Of a DNA stretch of 62,527 bases, positions 38,646 through 48,654 are shown one piece after another; the stretch's first letter is position 1, and every line of letters begins with the position of its first letter. The translations under genes and the position numbers were made by a program. The notes under the pieces are model-generated. The model had not been told where the DNA came from. It searched no databases and was given only the letters and a program-made list of their open reading frames with translations. The stretch spans positions 1 through 62,527 of the forward strand of contig NZ_JALPRE010000023.1 in the NCBI RefSeq assembly GCF_023195925.1. The letters run 5' to 3'. This DNA comes from Aquimarina acroporae. GTDB taxonomy: Bacteria > Bacteroidota > Bacteroidia > Flavobacteriales > Flavobacteriaceae.

Positions 38646-41036
38646 TTATTCATGATTAATAGCATTAATAGGGTTATCGACTGAAGCTGACCATATTTTA
38701 CCACTTATTGTGGCTAATACTATAAAAAGAGTTATACATATCACGTTTAAATAATCTAAAGGACCAACTTCTACGCTGTATGCAAATGTTTGAGAAATTT
38801 GTTGAATCGCAAAGTATGTTAAAATAAGGCTTAGAATCATTGCAATACCATATAAGACAATATACTCCTTTAAAATAAACATGAACAAACCTTTTGTGCT
38901 AGCTCCTAATATCTTACGAATAGCGATCATTTTCTTTTGCATTTTTAATGAAAACGAAATCAAACTAAACAACCCAATTATTACTAAAACGACTGATATT
39001 ACAGAAAAAAGGATGAATATCTTCATTACATTTTCTAGAGCTGTCATAAAACCTTCGTCAAAACCTTCATCTAGAAATTGAAATTCTATAGGTGTTTCTC
39101 TAAACGTTGAATTGAATACCGAATTTATAGCTCTCCTTGTTTCCGTTCTGCCATTAGCATTAACTTTTACACTTACGGCAGCATACTTCATATTCTCTGT
39201 ATTCATGGTTAACATCATAGGAGGTATCTCCTGAAATAACGAGAACTGATTAAAATCTTTAACAACCCCAACAACTTTTAATCTTCCGTTATCTATAGTT
39301 TTCCCGATTGGATCTTTCCATCCTAACATAGATGCTGCTGTTTCATTAATAATGCAGCCGCTTATATTATCTGTTGAAAAATCTTTTGAAAACCACCTTC
39401 CTTTTTTCAACGACATCTCAAAAGTATTCACAAAATCGTAATCAACTCCGTAGGATGTTAATCGGATTTTGTCATTTGAATCACTTCCTTCCCAATTTAC
39501 ATTTACTTCTTCTCCAGAAGCAAAGAAAGGAGCCGCTTCAGATATGGAATAACTAAGTACATTTGGATTTCTGAGTAGCGTATTTTTTAATACTTGCAAC
39601 TGTTCCTGATCTTGCATCTCAGGCACCTCAACCCAAGCTAATAACAAATTTTCCTTCTCAAAACCTACATCTTTTTCATTTAGAAACTTAATTTGAGATA
39701 TGGTATAAATCGACAGAAATATTAAAGGAATGGTAATAAATAATTGAAAAAGAACTAATCCTTTTCTTAAATAATTACGTCTTTTTATAGAGGTATTTCC
39801 TTGAAGAAAAGAGGTGATTTTTAATGACGCTAGGTAAAACACAGGGTACAATCCTCCTAAAAATCCGAACACAATACTTCCTATAAATATCTTTAGAAAA
39901 AACCAACTGCTTCCAGTAAACGCCAAAGACAAATCTCTGTCCACTATTGAACTAAATAGAGGTAAAATTAAAAGTAAAAAGACAGTAGAAATAAGAATTA
40001 CACTAAACACCATAATTAAAGATTCTGCAACAAATTGGTATCTCAATTGCGTTTTGGATATACCCAAAACCTTTTTCATTCCAATCTCTAACTCTCTATT
40101 AATTAGTTGAGTCGTAGTTAGGTTGATATAGTTTACCGAAGTAACGAAAGCCGTAAAAAATGCAACTATCACGAATAAATATATAACAATAACATTATTT
40201 CTTATTCCTCCCATTACGCTGTTTCTAACACTTAATGTCTTTAAATATACATCGGTAACCGGACGAAGGCTTAAAGTTTGTTTCGTTCCATCATTAAACT
40301 TGACATAATTCGTAAGGAAATTTTTCATTTTAGAAGAAAGAATATCTTGTTTTGCCTTACCATCAACCAATATATAGGTCCCTGAATAATTGGTATCCCA
40401 CCCTTTAGTTTCTTTAATTCCATAAAGTCCTTCATAAGAATTAAAAGAAATCATATACTCCATGCTAAGGTGAGAGTTTTTAGGATAATCTTCGAAAACA
40501 CCTGTCACCGTTAAATATGACTTTTTATTTACTCTAACAGGTTTACCAATTCCATCTCCATTTGGAAACAGCTTATTAGCTAGTGAAGAAGATAATACAA
40601 TACTCATCGGGCGTTTTAACGCATTATTCTTATCTCCATTGATAAAGTTAAAACTAAGCATGTTTAAAAAAGCTTGATCTACAACCAATCCCTTTTCCTG
40701 AGGATATAACTCGTCTCCAATAGAAAGGTAATTGCTAGTGGTTCTTGCACTTGATGCATTAGTTATTTCAGGAAATTTATTTTTCAATTCACCTGCTAAT
40801 TCGTAGGGAGCTGAATCAAAAAGCTGACTTTGGATTTTGTCATCAACGATACGTTCAACTCGAAATAACCTATCCTTATTTTCATTAAATGAGTCGTAAT
40901 TATCCTCGTAATTAATGTAAAGTGCCATTAAAACAATAGCGGTTAGACCAATCGATGATCCTAGGACATTAATAAGAAAAGATTTTTTATCTTTCTTAAG
41001 CTGTCTAATTACCAGTAAAAAATTAAGTTTTAACAT
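38646..41036 (-). CDS. FtsX/MacB-type ABC transporter permease
   Basis: 796-residue permease with the duplicated layout common in Bacteroidetes: TM helix at about 20-41, a large periplasmic MacB core, three or four TM helices in the middle (about 285-430), a second periplasmic core, and three C-terminal TM helices. It has no ATPase domain. The matching LolD/MacB-type ATPase, MacA-like adaptor and TolC-like channel are encoded 5-9 kb upstream in the same run, so I infer one tripartite exporter split across the operon. Likely cargo is the lipopeptide or a precursor. The alternative is a self-resistance or envelope-stress function. It sits 33 nt after the peptide exporter gene. Confidence 0.9.
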   Translation of the reverse strand: MLKLNFLLVIRQLKKDKKSFLINVLGSSIGLTAIVLMALYINYEDNYDSFNENKDRLFRVERIVDDKIQSQLFDSAPYELAGELKNKFPEITNASSARTTSNYLSIGDELYPQEKGLVVDQAFLNMLSFNFINGDKNNALKRPMSIVLSSSLANKLFPNGDGIGKPVRVNKKSYLTVTGVFEDYPKNSHLSMEYMISFNSYEGLYGIKETKGWDTNYSGTYILVDGKAKQDILSSKMKNFLTNYVKFNDGTKQTLSLRPVTDVYLKTLSVRNSVMGGIRNNVIVIYLFVIVAFFTAFVTSVNYINLTTTQLINRELEIGMKKVLGISKTQLRYQFVAESLIMVFSVILISTVFLLLILPLFSSIVDRDLSLAFTGSSWFFLKIFIGSIVFGFLGGLYPVFYLASLKITSFLQGNTSIKRRNYLRKGLVLFQLFITIPLIFLSIYTISQIKFLNEKDVGFEKENLLLAWVEVPEMQDQEQLQVLKNTLLRNPNVLSYSISEAAPFFASGEEVNVNWEGSDSNDKIRLTSYGVDYDFVNTFEMSLKKGRWFSKDFSTDNISGCIINETAASMLGWKDPIGKTIDNGRLKVVGVVKDFNQFSLFQEIPPMMLTMNTENMKYAAVSVKVNANGRTETRRAINSVFNSTFRETPIEFQFLDEGFDEGFMTALENVMKIFILFSVISVVLVIIGLFSLISFSLKMQKKMIAIRKILGASTKGLFMFILKEYIVLYGIAMILSLILTYFAIQQISQTFAYSVEVGPLDYLNVICITLFIVLATISGKIWSASVDNPINAINHE

Positions 41037-41069
41037 GATTCTGTTTTTTTAATCAATTATATCTACTAA

Positions 41070-43010
41070 TTAATACTGTTCTGACAATGCCAGTATTTCT
41101 TTTGATTTTAGGGAGATTTTTCCCATTTCCATTTTGTAAATGTTATCAGCCAGATCAAAATATTTGTCATCATGAGAAATAATAATCAGTATTTTTCCCT
41201 CTTCTCTCATTTTTACCAGTAACTCATTGTAAAAGAAATCTCTAAATGCAGGATCTAAATCTGCAGCAACCTCATCAAAAAAGTAAACAGGTCGATCTTC
41301 TAAATATGACTTCAAAATGGCAAGTCTTTTTCGTTGTCCCTTTGATAAATCAATAGTGCTGAAAACTCCATTTTCGATGGTAACCTTACCCGATAATTGC
41401 AGCGTTTCTAACCATTCGTATACTTGACCCAGTCTTTCTTCTTTTATATCATATAGTTTTTTGAATAAGTAAAAATCACTGTATATCACAGAAAAACACT
41501 CACTTAATTCCTTATTGCTAACTTTTCTATCGTTGATCAAAATATTACCTGAATCTGGTTGGTATAATCCAATAAGTATTTTCAAAAATGTTGTTTTTCC
41601 GCTTCCATTCCCTCCAACTATAAAAATCAATTCTCCTTTCTGAGCTTCAAAATCAATAGGACCTATACCATATGAGATACTTTCTCCTTCGTTTTTATAG
41701 TCAAAACACACATCTTTAACTGTGATTTTTTCAACATTTCTTATTTCGGCAGATCTACTATGAGCATTACTTTCCTGATCTTCTACATCTGCATCTTTAA
41801 TAAAAGATTTGATTCTTTTCCAGGACACTTGTACATTAATTATTTGTGGTACTCCATTAATCAAAGCTCCAACGGGTCCCCACAAAAACAAAACGGCTAT
41901 TACATATGCAGTAGTAACTTCCTTATCAAAATTAAAAACTAAAGGGAATAATAAACACGAAACGCCTACAGCAATAGTAAATGATAATTCTGAAAATAAA
42001 GATGCATCGATACCTAGATTAATGTTGGATTTGCTACCTTCATATGAAATCTTACTAGAATTTTCTATGTCTTCTTGAAACCGATCTCTTTTAACTTGAT
42101 GAAGTATTAATTCCTTAAAACCATTAATTAATCCGGATATTAAGTTTGTATATCGTTCTCTCTTAGCTCTCGCGCTATGACCAGTTCTTTTTAGAGGACC
42201 AGACATCAAAATCATTAAACCTAAAATTAAACCAGTGACTCCTAATAGCATTAATGAACTCACAACATTCAAGGTGAACATATAAAGTAGAACCAACGCA
42301 GTAGTTATCATGGTAGTATAGATATTAACTACATTTTGAGAAAAGAAATATATAGAGTTGATGTCATCATTAAGTATAGTGTATATTTTTCCACTTTTTA
42401 TTTTTTCATATTTTGCAAATGGTATTTTAAACATCTTACGTACCACAAGCATATTAAATCTATGTGCTATAGAAATTCCAAGACTTGCTGTTTCTCTTTT
42501 ACAGATTCTAACTGTGACGATATAAACAAATGTAGTAACGGCGAAAAAGAACAAAAGGTAATTGGCTCCAACATCATCTGTGATAAATTTATTTATGATC
42601 ATTACGTTCAATGCACTGGCTAAACCAGGAAAAAGACTCAAAAACAGTAATTTTGGCACTACATTAAAATACTCGTCTTGATGACGTAGGAAAATAGTTG
42701 CACGAGTTATTGCATAAAAACTTAAAATTCCTGCTGCAGAAAATCGCAATGCTTCATGCAATTTTAGATATTCAATACCTGTTTTAGACCAAAAATCTTG
42801 ATCATAAAATGCTACTGGGAAGTAATAAAAGGATGCAATGACAGGAATCAATACTAAAAACCCCAATAAATAATTAATAATTCTACTTGAAGAAAAATTG
42901 AATTTTCTTTTTTTCTTGGTTAGCTGATACAGGGCTATTCCGAGATACAGTAATCCAAGAAATAGCATAACACCGTTAGCTATATATAATTTATTTGCTA
43001 TACTTTCCAT
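41070..43010 (-). CDS. PvdE/SyrD-like cyclic-peptide ABC exporter
   Basis: 646 residues, TM domain fused to a C-terminal ATPase. Several N-terminal TM helices (about 12-32, 42-66, 90-105, 120-140 and more) precede the NBD. The NBD has Walker A GGNGSGKTT near 465, signature LSKGQRKR near 557 and Walker B VYFFDEVAADLDP near 578. The LSKGQRKR signature and the FDEVAADLDP Walker B are typical of the cyclic-peptide transporter family (PvdE, SyrD), which moves nonribosomal (lipo)peptides or their precursors across the inner membrane. The N-terminal membrane part is longer than the roughly 550-residue family norm. Together with the FtsX system, the locus has two export routes, so this one may carry an acylated precursor to the periplasm. 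Confidence 0.9.
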   Translation of the reverse strand: MESIANKLYIANGVMLFLGLLYLGIALYQLTKKKRKFNFSSSRIINYLLGFLVLIPVIASFYYFPVAFYDQDFWSKTGIEYLKLHEALRFSAAGILSFYAITRATIFLRHQDEYFNVVPKLLFLSLFPGLASALNVMIINKFITDDVGANYLLFFFAVTTFVYIVTVRICKRETASLGISIAHRFNMLVVRKMFKIPFAKYEKIKSGKIYTILNDDINSIYFFSQNVVNIYTTMITTALVLLYMFTLNVVSSLMLLGVTGLILGLMILMSGPLKRTGHSARAKRERYTNLISGLINGFKELILHQVKRDRFQEDIENSSKISYEGSKSNINLGIDASLFSELSFTIAVGVSCLLFPLVFNFDKEVTTAYVIAVLFLWGPVGALINGVPQIINVQVSWKRIKSFIKDADVEDQESNAHSRSAEIRNVEKITVKDVCFDYKNEGESISYGIGPIDFEAQKGELIFIVGGNGSGKTTFLKILIGLYQPDSGNILINDRKVSNKELSECFSVIYSDFYLFKKLYDIKEERLGQVYEWLETLQLSGKVTIENGVFSTIDLSKGQRKRLAILKSYLEDRPVYFFDEVAADLDPAFRDFFYNELLVKMREEGKILIIISHDDKYFDLADNIYKMEMGKISLKSKEILALSEQY

Positions 43011-43236
43011 TTCATTAATTTATTTGAGTTTTACGTTTTATTTGTTGTTATATTTTCTACTTCTGTAAACTGGCCAATTGTATCAACTATTTCGATATCA
43101 TCTCAGTATAAAATGATGTTTTTGTTAGCTTTTTTCAGGATGTAAAAGAGCATCTTTCTTATGCAAGAAAAAATCAAAAAATTCAATAAACAGTTAGAGG
43201 ATATTATTAACCTAAAAGTTGATTACTAATAATTTT

Positions 43237-44229
43237 TTATAATTTCATCGTTTGTGGCTGTCCCATTGCGGTTAATGTAGTTCTTTCTCCTTCGAATGGT
43301 CTTCTACCATGAGAATACATCATATTATCAAGTAACAAGAAATCATCCTTTTGCCAGGTAAAAACAATAGAGTTTTCTTTATAGAAGTCTACAAATTCTT
43401 GCACTACTTCAGGTTCAATTTCTGTACCGTCACCATAGTAAGTAACAAAAGGTAGATTTTCTTCTTCAAAATATTCTACTACAGCCGGGTCGTATAAATA
43501 TTTAAGCCCAAAATACATGTGATTAAACCACATTTCTTCATTAGTAATGGGATGTAATTGGGTAGCTGGTAGAGTCCATTTTATTCTTAAATGGTCTTCA
43601 TTAATCCATGAAAACTCATGACCAAAAGATTTCAAAATAGTTGCAACTTCATCTTTATTTTCAGTTTGATAAATAGTCTCCCAACTCAATCCTATTCCTG
43701 GCATACTATTTCTAACATATTGTACCCCTTTTTCTCTAAATTTTGCTTTAGTTTCTTCTTTTAAGCTTGCTAATAATTTTCTCTCATCAGCAATTGGCGT
43801 TTCTCCTCCTACAGGTGCAGGAACCAAAGAATAAAATGCTATGATTCTATTATATACATTAGAGTATGAGTTTTCGGTATGCATATGAATAGTTTGATCT
43901 TTAGGGTGACTTGTCGAAGTATAAACATTACTATAAACTTTATCTCTAGGAGATGTTCTATTTTTATATTCCATTGCCTCTCCTGAAAGAATAGAAAACA
44001 ACTTGTTAAAGTTTTCTGCTCCGTTAATTTCAAAACCTCTCAACAATATTGCTCCATGCTCAAGTAACAATTCATTTAATTGATCCTTATGAGTTTCGGC
44101 CCATTCTAAGACATTTATAATATTATTTGGAGTAATTATAAATGGATTCTTTTTCGAAGAGGCTTGTGTAACCACATCCTCTCCTAAATAGATATTATTG
44201 TTTGTTTTTAGTGTGGTAAGAGTTTCCAT
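43237..44229 (-). CDS. TauD/SyrP-like Fe(II)/2-oxoglutarate oxygenase
   Basis: 330-residue non-haem iron oxygenase. The facial triad is visible: H117 and E119 in the HxE motif (MHTEN) and H307 near the C-terminus (YSHGRRPF), with Arg residues at 309-316 suited to bind 2-oxoglutarate. The segment PVGGETPIADERK is characteristic of the SyrP/clavaminate-synthase-like branch that hydroxylates amino acids, free or carrier-bound, in NRPS pathways. Asn/Asp, diaminopropionate or a basic residue are the plausible substrates here, and the sequence does not decide between them. It lies between sbnB and the peptide exporter, with gaps of 207 and 226 nt on either side. Confidence 0.88.
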   Translation of the reverse strand: METLTTLKTNNNIYLGEDVVTQASSKKNPFIITPNNIINVLEWAETHKDQLNELLLEHGAILLRGFEINGAENFNKLFSILSGEAMEYKNRTSPRDKVYSNVYTSTSHPKDQTIHMHTENSYSNVYNRIIAFYSLVPAPVGGETPIADERKLLASLKEETKAKFREKGVQYVRNSMPGIGLSWETIYQTENKDEVATILKSFGHEFSWINEDHLRIKWTLPATQLHPITNEEMWFNHMYFGLKYLYDPAVVEYFEEENLPFVTYYGDGTEIEPEVVQEFVDFYKENSIVFTWQKDDFLLLDNMMYSHGRRPFEGERTTLTAMGQPQTMKL

Positions 44230-44377
44230 ATTTTAAATTTTAATTATTTTTCATTTCAAAAAAGCGTACGAGATACCTTAAGATTTTATAGAATCTTATT
44301 TAGTTAATATCTGTTTAGTACTGTATTTGGATTCCTAGATCAAAAGAATATCTTAAGGTTTCTGCTATTTCGAAAGA

Positions 44378-44392
44378 CATCTTTTAAAGATG
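44378..44392 (-). other. small perfect hairpin before the oxygenase gap end
   Basis: CATCTTT-T-AAAGATG, a 7-bp perfect stem around one base, in the 207-nt gap between sbnB (stop at 44437) and the oxygenase (start 44229). No T run follows. Function unknown. Confidence 0.4.
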
Positions 44393-44436
44393 GAAGAATA
44401 AAAAGGAAGTAAATAAGTCTTTAATTCATGTCAAGG

Positions 44437-45405
44437 TTAAGCTTCTAACGAAACGCCCATATTCGTTTCTTTTGCTAGGTTTAAATAATGTCCAGCTATA
44501 GCCATATCGAATACTGCCATTCCCATAGGGTTAAACATTATTGGTTGGTCCTTGTCTAAAGTTTGTAGATACCCTTTTAATACATCTTGAATTGGTTTCA
44601 CCCCTTCTTCTGTCAAACCATTTTTTAAGTGAAACATTTCTATATCGGTTTTTTCTCTACAAACCTCATTCCAATCGTCTACAATAATGGCTCCTGAAAA
44701 CCAAGGGTATACATCTGTTTTATAATCCCTTAAAGAAACATTTAAATGGAGAGATGATTTCTTTGGTTCAATATTTATGTAAGGCTCTTTTGATACGGTA
44801 CAAGTAATAAAGATATCTGCATCACGGTACGCTTGCTCCCAGCTTTCAGTGATTGTTACCTTATCTCGAAGAGTTTTAGAGATTTTTTCTTCTTCAATAC
44901 TTTTCAAATCATATAGAAATACCTCTTCAATCTTACTTCCCAGAATATTATTACACATGTCTAAATGGTATTGTCCTATAGGTCCAAAACCAACAATTCC
45001 TACTTTTACTTTTTCATGTCTACCTAATTCAAGGAATTTTTTTATCATCAACCCACTTACCGAAGCGGTACGAATAGCAGATATTGAACCACTATTTATT
45101 ACACTTACCGGTTGTCCGGTTTCTGTATCATTTAATATAATAACGCTATGTGCCCGAGCCATTCCTTTTTTAGTATTTTCTGGAAAACTGGCAATCCATT
45201 TAATACCAGATCTATTAATTTGTCCTCCTACAAATGCTGGCATTGCAATAATCCTATTTTTAAGATCTCTGTATCTTAAATAAGGTTTTATTGGTTGCGC
45301 TATATCGTTGGCATCTATACATTCTGTAGCCGTTTCGATGGCTTGAACATTTTTATGCCAATCGAGATTTATTTCTTTAATATTTTTATCTCCTAGGTAT
45401 ATCAT
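44437..45405 (-). CDS. sbnB: SbnB-like dehydrogenase of diaminopropionate synthesis
   Basis: 322 residues from the ATG at 45405, where it begins MIYLGD like SbnB. The frame is open to 45447, but that start overlaps the upstream gene. Ornithine-cyclodeaminase/mu-crystallin fold with NAD loop IVGFGPIGQYH and the C-terminal FNPMGMAV segment shared with staphylococcal SbnB. The known reaction is oxidative hydrolysis of N-(1-amino-1-carboxyl-2-ethyl)-glutamate to L-2,3-diaminopropionate and 2-oxoglutarate. Its partner SbnA is encoded 31 nt upstream. There is no staphyloferrin synthetase here, so the pair most likely supplies diaminopropionate to the NRPSs. Confidence 0.9.
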   Translation of the reverse strand: MIYLGDKNIKEINLDWHKNVQAIETATECIDANDIAQPIKPYLRYRDLKNRIIAMPAFVGGQINRSGIKWIASFPENTKKGMARAHSVIILNDTETGQPVSVINSGSISAIRTASVSGLMIKKFLELGRHEKVKVGIVGFGPIGQYHLDMCNNILGSKIEEVFLYDLKSIEEEKISKTLRDKVTITESWEQAYRDADIFITCTVSKEPYINIEPKKSSLHLNVSLRDYKTDVYPWFSGAIIVDDWNEVCREKTDIEMFHLKNGLTEEGVKPIQDVLKGYLQTLDKDQPIMFNPMGMAVFDMAIAGHYLNLAKETNMGVSLEA

Positions 45406-45436
45406 TTTTAGTTTTTTTATCGATATCAATTTATAT

Positions 45437-46426
45437 TTATACTGCAATTGCCTCAGAATATTGACGTTTCAGGTTATATTCTCTAACCATATCTCCCCAT
45501 TGATCGTTATACACTGTTGTAATATATCTTTCACCACTATCTGCAAATACACACATGATATTAACTTGTGATTCAACATTATTTCTCCTGAAGTATTTTT
45601 TAATTCCTGCATATACCGATCCCGAAGAACCTCCTGCATATAAGTTATGTCTTTCTAACAGTTCTCGACAAGCATCAATGGTTTCGTCTTCATTTACAGA
45701 AATAACATCATCTATTTTGGCATGTTTAAGTATGTCAGGTCTTATACTTGAACCTATTCCGGGTATAAAACGTTTGTGGGCTTTACCTCCGAAAATAATC
45801 GATCCGTCTACATCTACAGCTATAATTTTGGCATTAGGATAATTTTCTTTTACTCTTTGAGATACTCCTGTAATGGTTCCTCCCGAACTTATTCCCATAA
45901 ACAAATAATCAACTTTTTGTCTGGGTGCCTCTAAACAAATTTCAATTCCTAACGAATTATAATAAGCTCTGGCATTAAGAGGGTTTGCATATTGATTAAT
46001 CCAGTAAATATTCTCAGTTTTTTGAACTATTTCTTTTACCTTCTTAATCCTGTTAATAAGGTAACCTCCATTGTTATCAGGTTTTGTTATGCGAATGACT
46101 TCTGCTCCTTGCAAACGAATTAGCATTTCATTAACCGGAAGTGTCGTTTTATCAATTACACAAATAAACTTTAACCCATTAAGTTTTGCATATGCAGAAA
46201 GAGCTACTCCAAAATTACCAGAAGACGATTCTATAAGTGTTGTATCCTTATTAATCGTACCATCATTGAGTAAACGACTTATAATATAACAAGCTGCTCT
46301 ATCTTTTACACTTCCTGTAGGGTTGTAGAATTCTAATTTTGCAAAAACATTCAAATTTGGTTTCCCAATAATCGGAAGTGAAACCACTGGAGTATTTCCA
46401 ACTTTATTTAATATATTATTTACCAT
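45437..46426 (-). CDS. sbnA: SbnA-like PLP synthase of diaminopropionate synthesis
   Basis: 329-residue fold-type II PLP enzyme, near the usual 326. PLP lysine K41 lies in NPTGSVKDRAA, the substrate loop is ESSSGNFG (66-73), and the phosphate-binding glycine loop GISSGGTITG lies near 184. These place it with cysteine-synthase-like SbnA, which condenses O-phospho-L-serine with glutamate to give N-(1-amino-1-carboxyl-2-ethyl)-glutamate. Plain cysteine synthase is the alternative, but the adjacent sbnB partner and the NRPS context argue for diaminopropionate synthesis. Confidence 0.9.
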   Translation of the reverse strand: MVNNILNKVGNTPVVSLPIIGKPNLNVFAKLEFYNPTGSVKDRAACYIISRLLNDGTINKDTTLIESSSGNFGVALSAYAKLNGLKFICVIDKTTLPVNEMLIRLQGAEVIRITKPDNNGGYLINRIKKVKEIVQKTENIYWINQYANPLNARAYYNSLGIEICLEAPRQKVDYLFMGISSGGTITGVSQRVKENYPNAKIIAVDVDGSIIFGGKAHKRFIPGIGSSIRPDILKHAKIDDVISVNEDETIDACRELLERHNLYAGGSSGSVYAGIKKYFRRNNVESQVNIMCVFADSGERYITTVYNDQWGDMVREYNLKRQYSEAIAV

Positions 46427-46494
46427 GATTATAGTACTTTAGTATTAAGTCGTTTATTGATTAAAAGAAATGTAACTTTTATTAAACCTAAAAG

Positions 46495-47208
46495 TTAAAC
46501 AGCTACTGCAATATGCTCTTCTTCTTGCTTAGTTTTTGCAAAATCTTCGGCTACGATTTGCCCATCAAAAAGATGAATAACTCTATCAGCATATTTGGCA
46601 TCTCGATCAGAATGTGTTACCATAATAATGGTAGTTCCTTCTTTATTAAGTTCACTCAATAAATTCATCACCTCTATTCCATTTTTTGAATCTAAATTTC
46701 CTGTAGGCTCATCGGCCAAAATCAATTTTGGATTGGTTACAACGGCCCTGGATATAGCAACTCTTTGCTGCTGTCCGCCAGATAGTTGTTTGGGGAAGTG
46801 TTTTGCTCTATGATCTATTTTCATTCTCTTTAGAACTTCTTCTACTCTAGATTTTCTTTCTTTTTTATCTATTTTGAGATAGATTAGAGGTAATTCAACA
46901 TTTTCTTCTACAGTAAGTTCATCAATCAGATTAAATTTTTGAAAGACAAATCCGATATTACTTTTTCTTAATTCTGCATATTGCTTTTCACTACTACCAC
47001 TTACTTCTTCGCCATTGAATTTATAACTCCCTTCAGAAGAACCGTCTAGCATTCCGATCACATTAAGCAGTGTAGATTTACCACAACCAGAAGGCCCCAT
47101 TATCGCAGTAAACTGCCCTTTTCCAACTTCAAAACTAACATTGTTAAGAGCCAATGTTTCAACAGCGTCAGTTCTAAATCTTTTATTTAAATTTTCTATT
47201 TTAATCAT
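46495..47208 (-). CDS. MacB/LolD-type ABC ATPase
   Basis: 237-residue stand-alone ATPase. Walker A GPSGCGKST (38-46), Q-loop FVFQ near 90, signature LSGGQQQR (142-149), Walker B ILADEPTGNLD (163-173). This is the LolD/MacB/FtsE class that pairs with FtsX-type permeases. The only such permease in the window is encoded at 38646-41036, four genes downstream. Upstream are the adaptor and channel of the same presumed tripartite pump. Confidence 0.92.
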   Translation of the reverse strand: MIKIENLNKRFRTDAVETLALNNVSFEVGKGQFTAIMGPSGCGKSTLLNVIGMLDGSSEGSYKFNGEEVSGSSEKQYAELRKSNIGFVFQKFNLIDELTVEENVELPLIYLKIDKKERKSRVEEVLKRMKIDHRAKHFPKQLSGGQQQRVAISRAVVTNPKLILADEPTGNLDSKNGIEVMNLLSELNKEGTTIIMVTHSDRDAKYADRVIHLFDGQIVAEDFAKTKQEEEHIAVAV

Positions 47209-47262
47209 GTCTAACGATTTTTAAATATTATTTACTTTGTATAACTTTTGATTTAAAATGGT

Positions 47263-48513
47263 TTACTTCAGAACTATTCTTTCTGAATCTCCAAATCTGT
47301 CATAATTACTTGTTATTACTCTTTCTCCAATTTGCAAACCTTCAAGAATTTCATAATATTTTGAATTTTGCTTACCTATTCTAATCTCGCGGCGTATAGC
47401 TTCTTCTCCATCTGGATCTACTACAAAAATCCACTGTCCTCCCGTACTCTGAAAAAAGCCACCTTTTGGCACCAACGTAGCCTCTGAAGATTCTCCTAAT
47501 TGTAACTTAATGTTATAACTTTGCCCTGTTCGAATGGTCTCAGGTTTATCATCGGTAAATACAAAATCAACCTTAAATTTTCCATTTCGTACCTCGGGGT
47601 ACACCTTTCTTAACCGTAGAGCAAAATTCTTTCCGTTACGTTCCAAAATCGCAGTTAAATCTGATTGTACTCTATCTATATAGTGTTCATCAATTGTGGC
47701 TTCAATTTTATAATCTGTGAGTACATTGATTTGACCAATACGTTGTCCTGAAGATATATTTTGTCCAATTTCAGCATCTAAAAAACCAAGCTGCCCATCG
47801 GCCGGAGCTCTTACATTAAGGTGATCTAAACGTTGATATACCATACCTAATGTTTTTTGCATTCTGTTTAAATCAGTGCTTAACTCTCCAATAGTTGTTT
47901 TTCTAAAGTTTTCATCTCTATCTGTTTGTAGTTTGATGATATTGAATTGTTTTAGAGCCAATTCATAATTTTCTTTTGAAATCAAAAAATCTTCTTTAGA
48001 GATCAATTCTTCATTATACAATTCTTGGTTTTGCTCAAAATTTCTTTTAAGTCTTTGAAGATCTGTACTTGCGGTAGCTAATGATCTTCTTCCATCCACC
48101 TGTCGAGCATCAAAAGTTAATTTTGTAGAACGAAGATCATTTTGTTTCAATGCAAGGTTACTCTCACTAGCTAAAATTTGCTCATAAAGATTCATATTCT
48201 CTAATTTTAGAATAATGTCTCCCTTTTTCACAGTAGCTCCTTCCTCAATTAACTTTTCACTAACCCTACCCCCTTCATAAGCATCCATAAAAATGGTAGA
48301 AATTGGTGCAACGTTTCCATTAATTGTAATATAATCGTCAAATTTACCTTGAGTAACATCTGCTAGTGCTAACTTATCTTTCTCGGTTCTATACGTTGAT
48401 AGATTAGATGCAAAAACCAATTGATAGCCTGCAACAAGGATGATTAAGGTCAAAGCAATGTAACCGTAGTGCTTAGGTAGCAATCCTTTTTTCTTTTCAA
48501 TTTGAATGTCCAT
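47263..48513 (-). CDS. MacA/HlyD-type periplasmic adaptor
   Basis: 416 residues. N-terminal membrane anchor at about 16-36, lipoyl-like half near 75-110, long coiled coil (about 115-235), second lipoyl half (LNVRAPADGQLGFLDAEIGQNI, shown only in part by its start near 232), then beta-barrel and membrane-proximal domains. It should bridge the inner-membrane FtsX/ATPase pump to the TolC-like channel encoded just upstream. Confidence 0.92.
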   Translation of the reverse strand: MDIQIEKKKGLLPKHYGYIALTLIILVAGYQLVFASNLSTYRTEKDKLALADVTQGKFDDYITINGNVAPISTIFMDAYEGGRVSEKLIEEGATVKKGDIILKLENMNLYEQILASESNLALKQNDLRSTKLTFDARQVDGRRSLATASTDLQRLKRNFEQNQELYNEELISKEDFLISKENYELALKQFNIIKLQTDRDENFRKTTIGELSTDLNRMQKTLGMVYQRLDHLNVRAPADGQLGFLDAEIGQNISSGQRIGQINVLTDYKIEATIDEHYIDRVQSDLTAILERNGKNFALRLRKVYPEVRNGKFKVDFVFTDDKPETIRTGQSYNIKLQLGESSEATLVPKGGFFQSTGGQWIFVVDPDGEEAIRREIRIGKQNSKYYEILEGLQIGERVITSNYDRFGDSERIVLK

Positions 48514-48654
48514 TTCTGTTTCGTCTTAATTTGTTATTTAATTTTATTTGGTCCTTTAAAACGATGACTCACATTGGTCAAATGATAAATTGTTATTTAA
48601 ATTTGACAGCAATTGCGGGTATCGTATGATCTGTATACTTTTCCTTGGGCTAGG

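Noticed and set aside
44437..46426. SbnA/SbnB as part of a staphyloferrin-like siderophore cluster
   Set aside because: No siderophore synthetase, iron permease or outer-membrane receptor is present; the pair sits inside an NRPS operon, so it more likely supplies a monomer.
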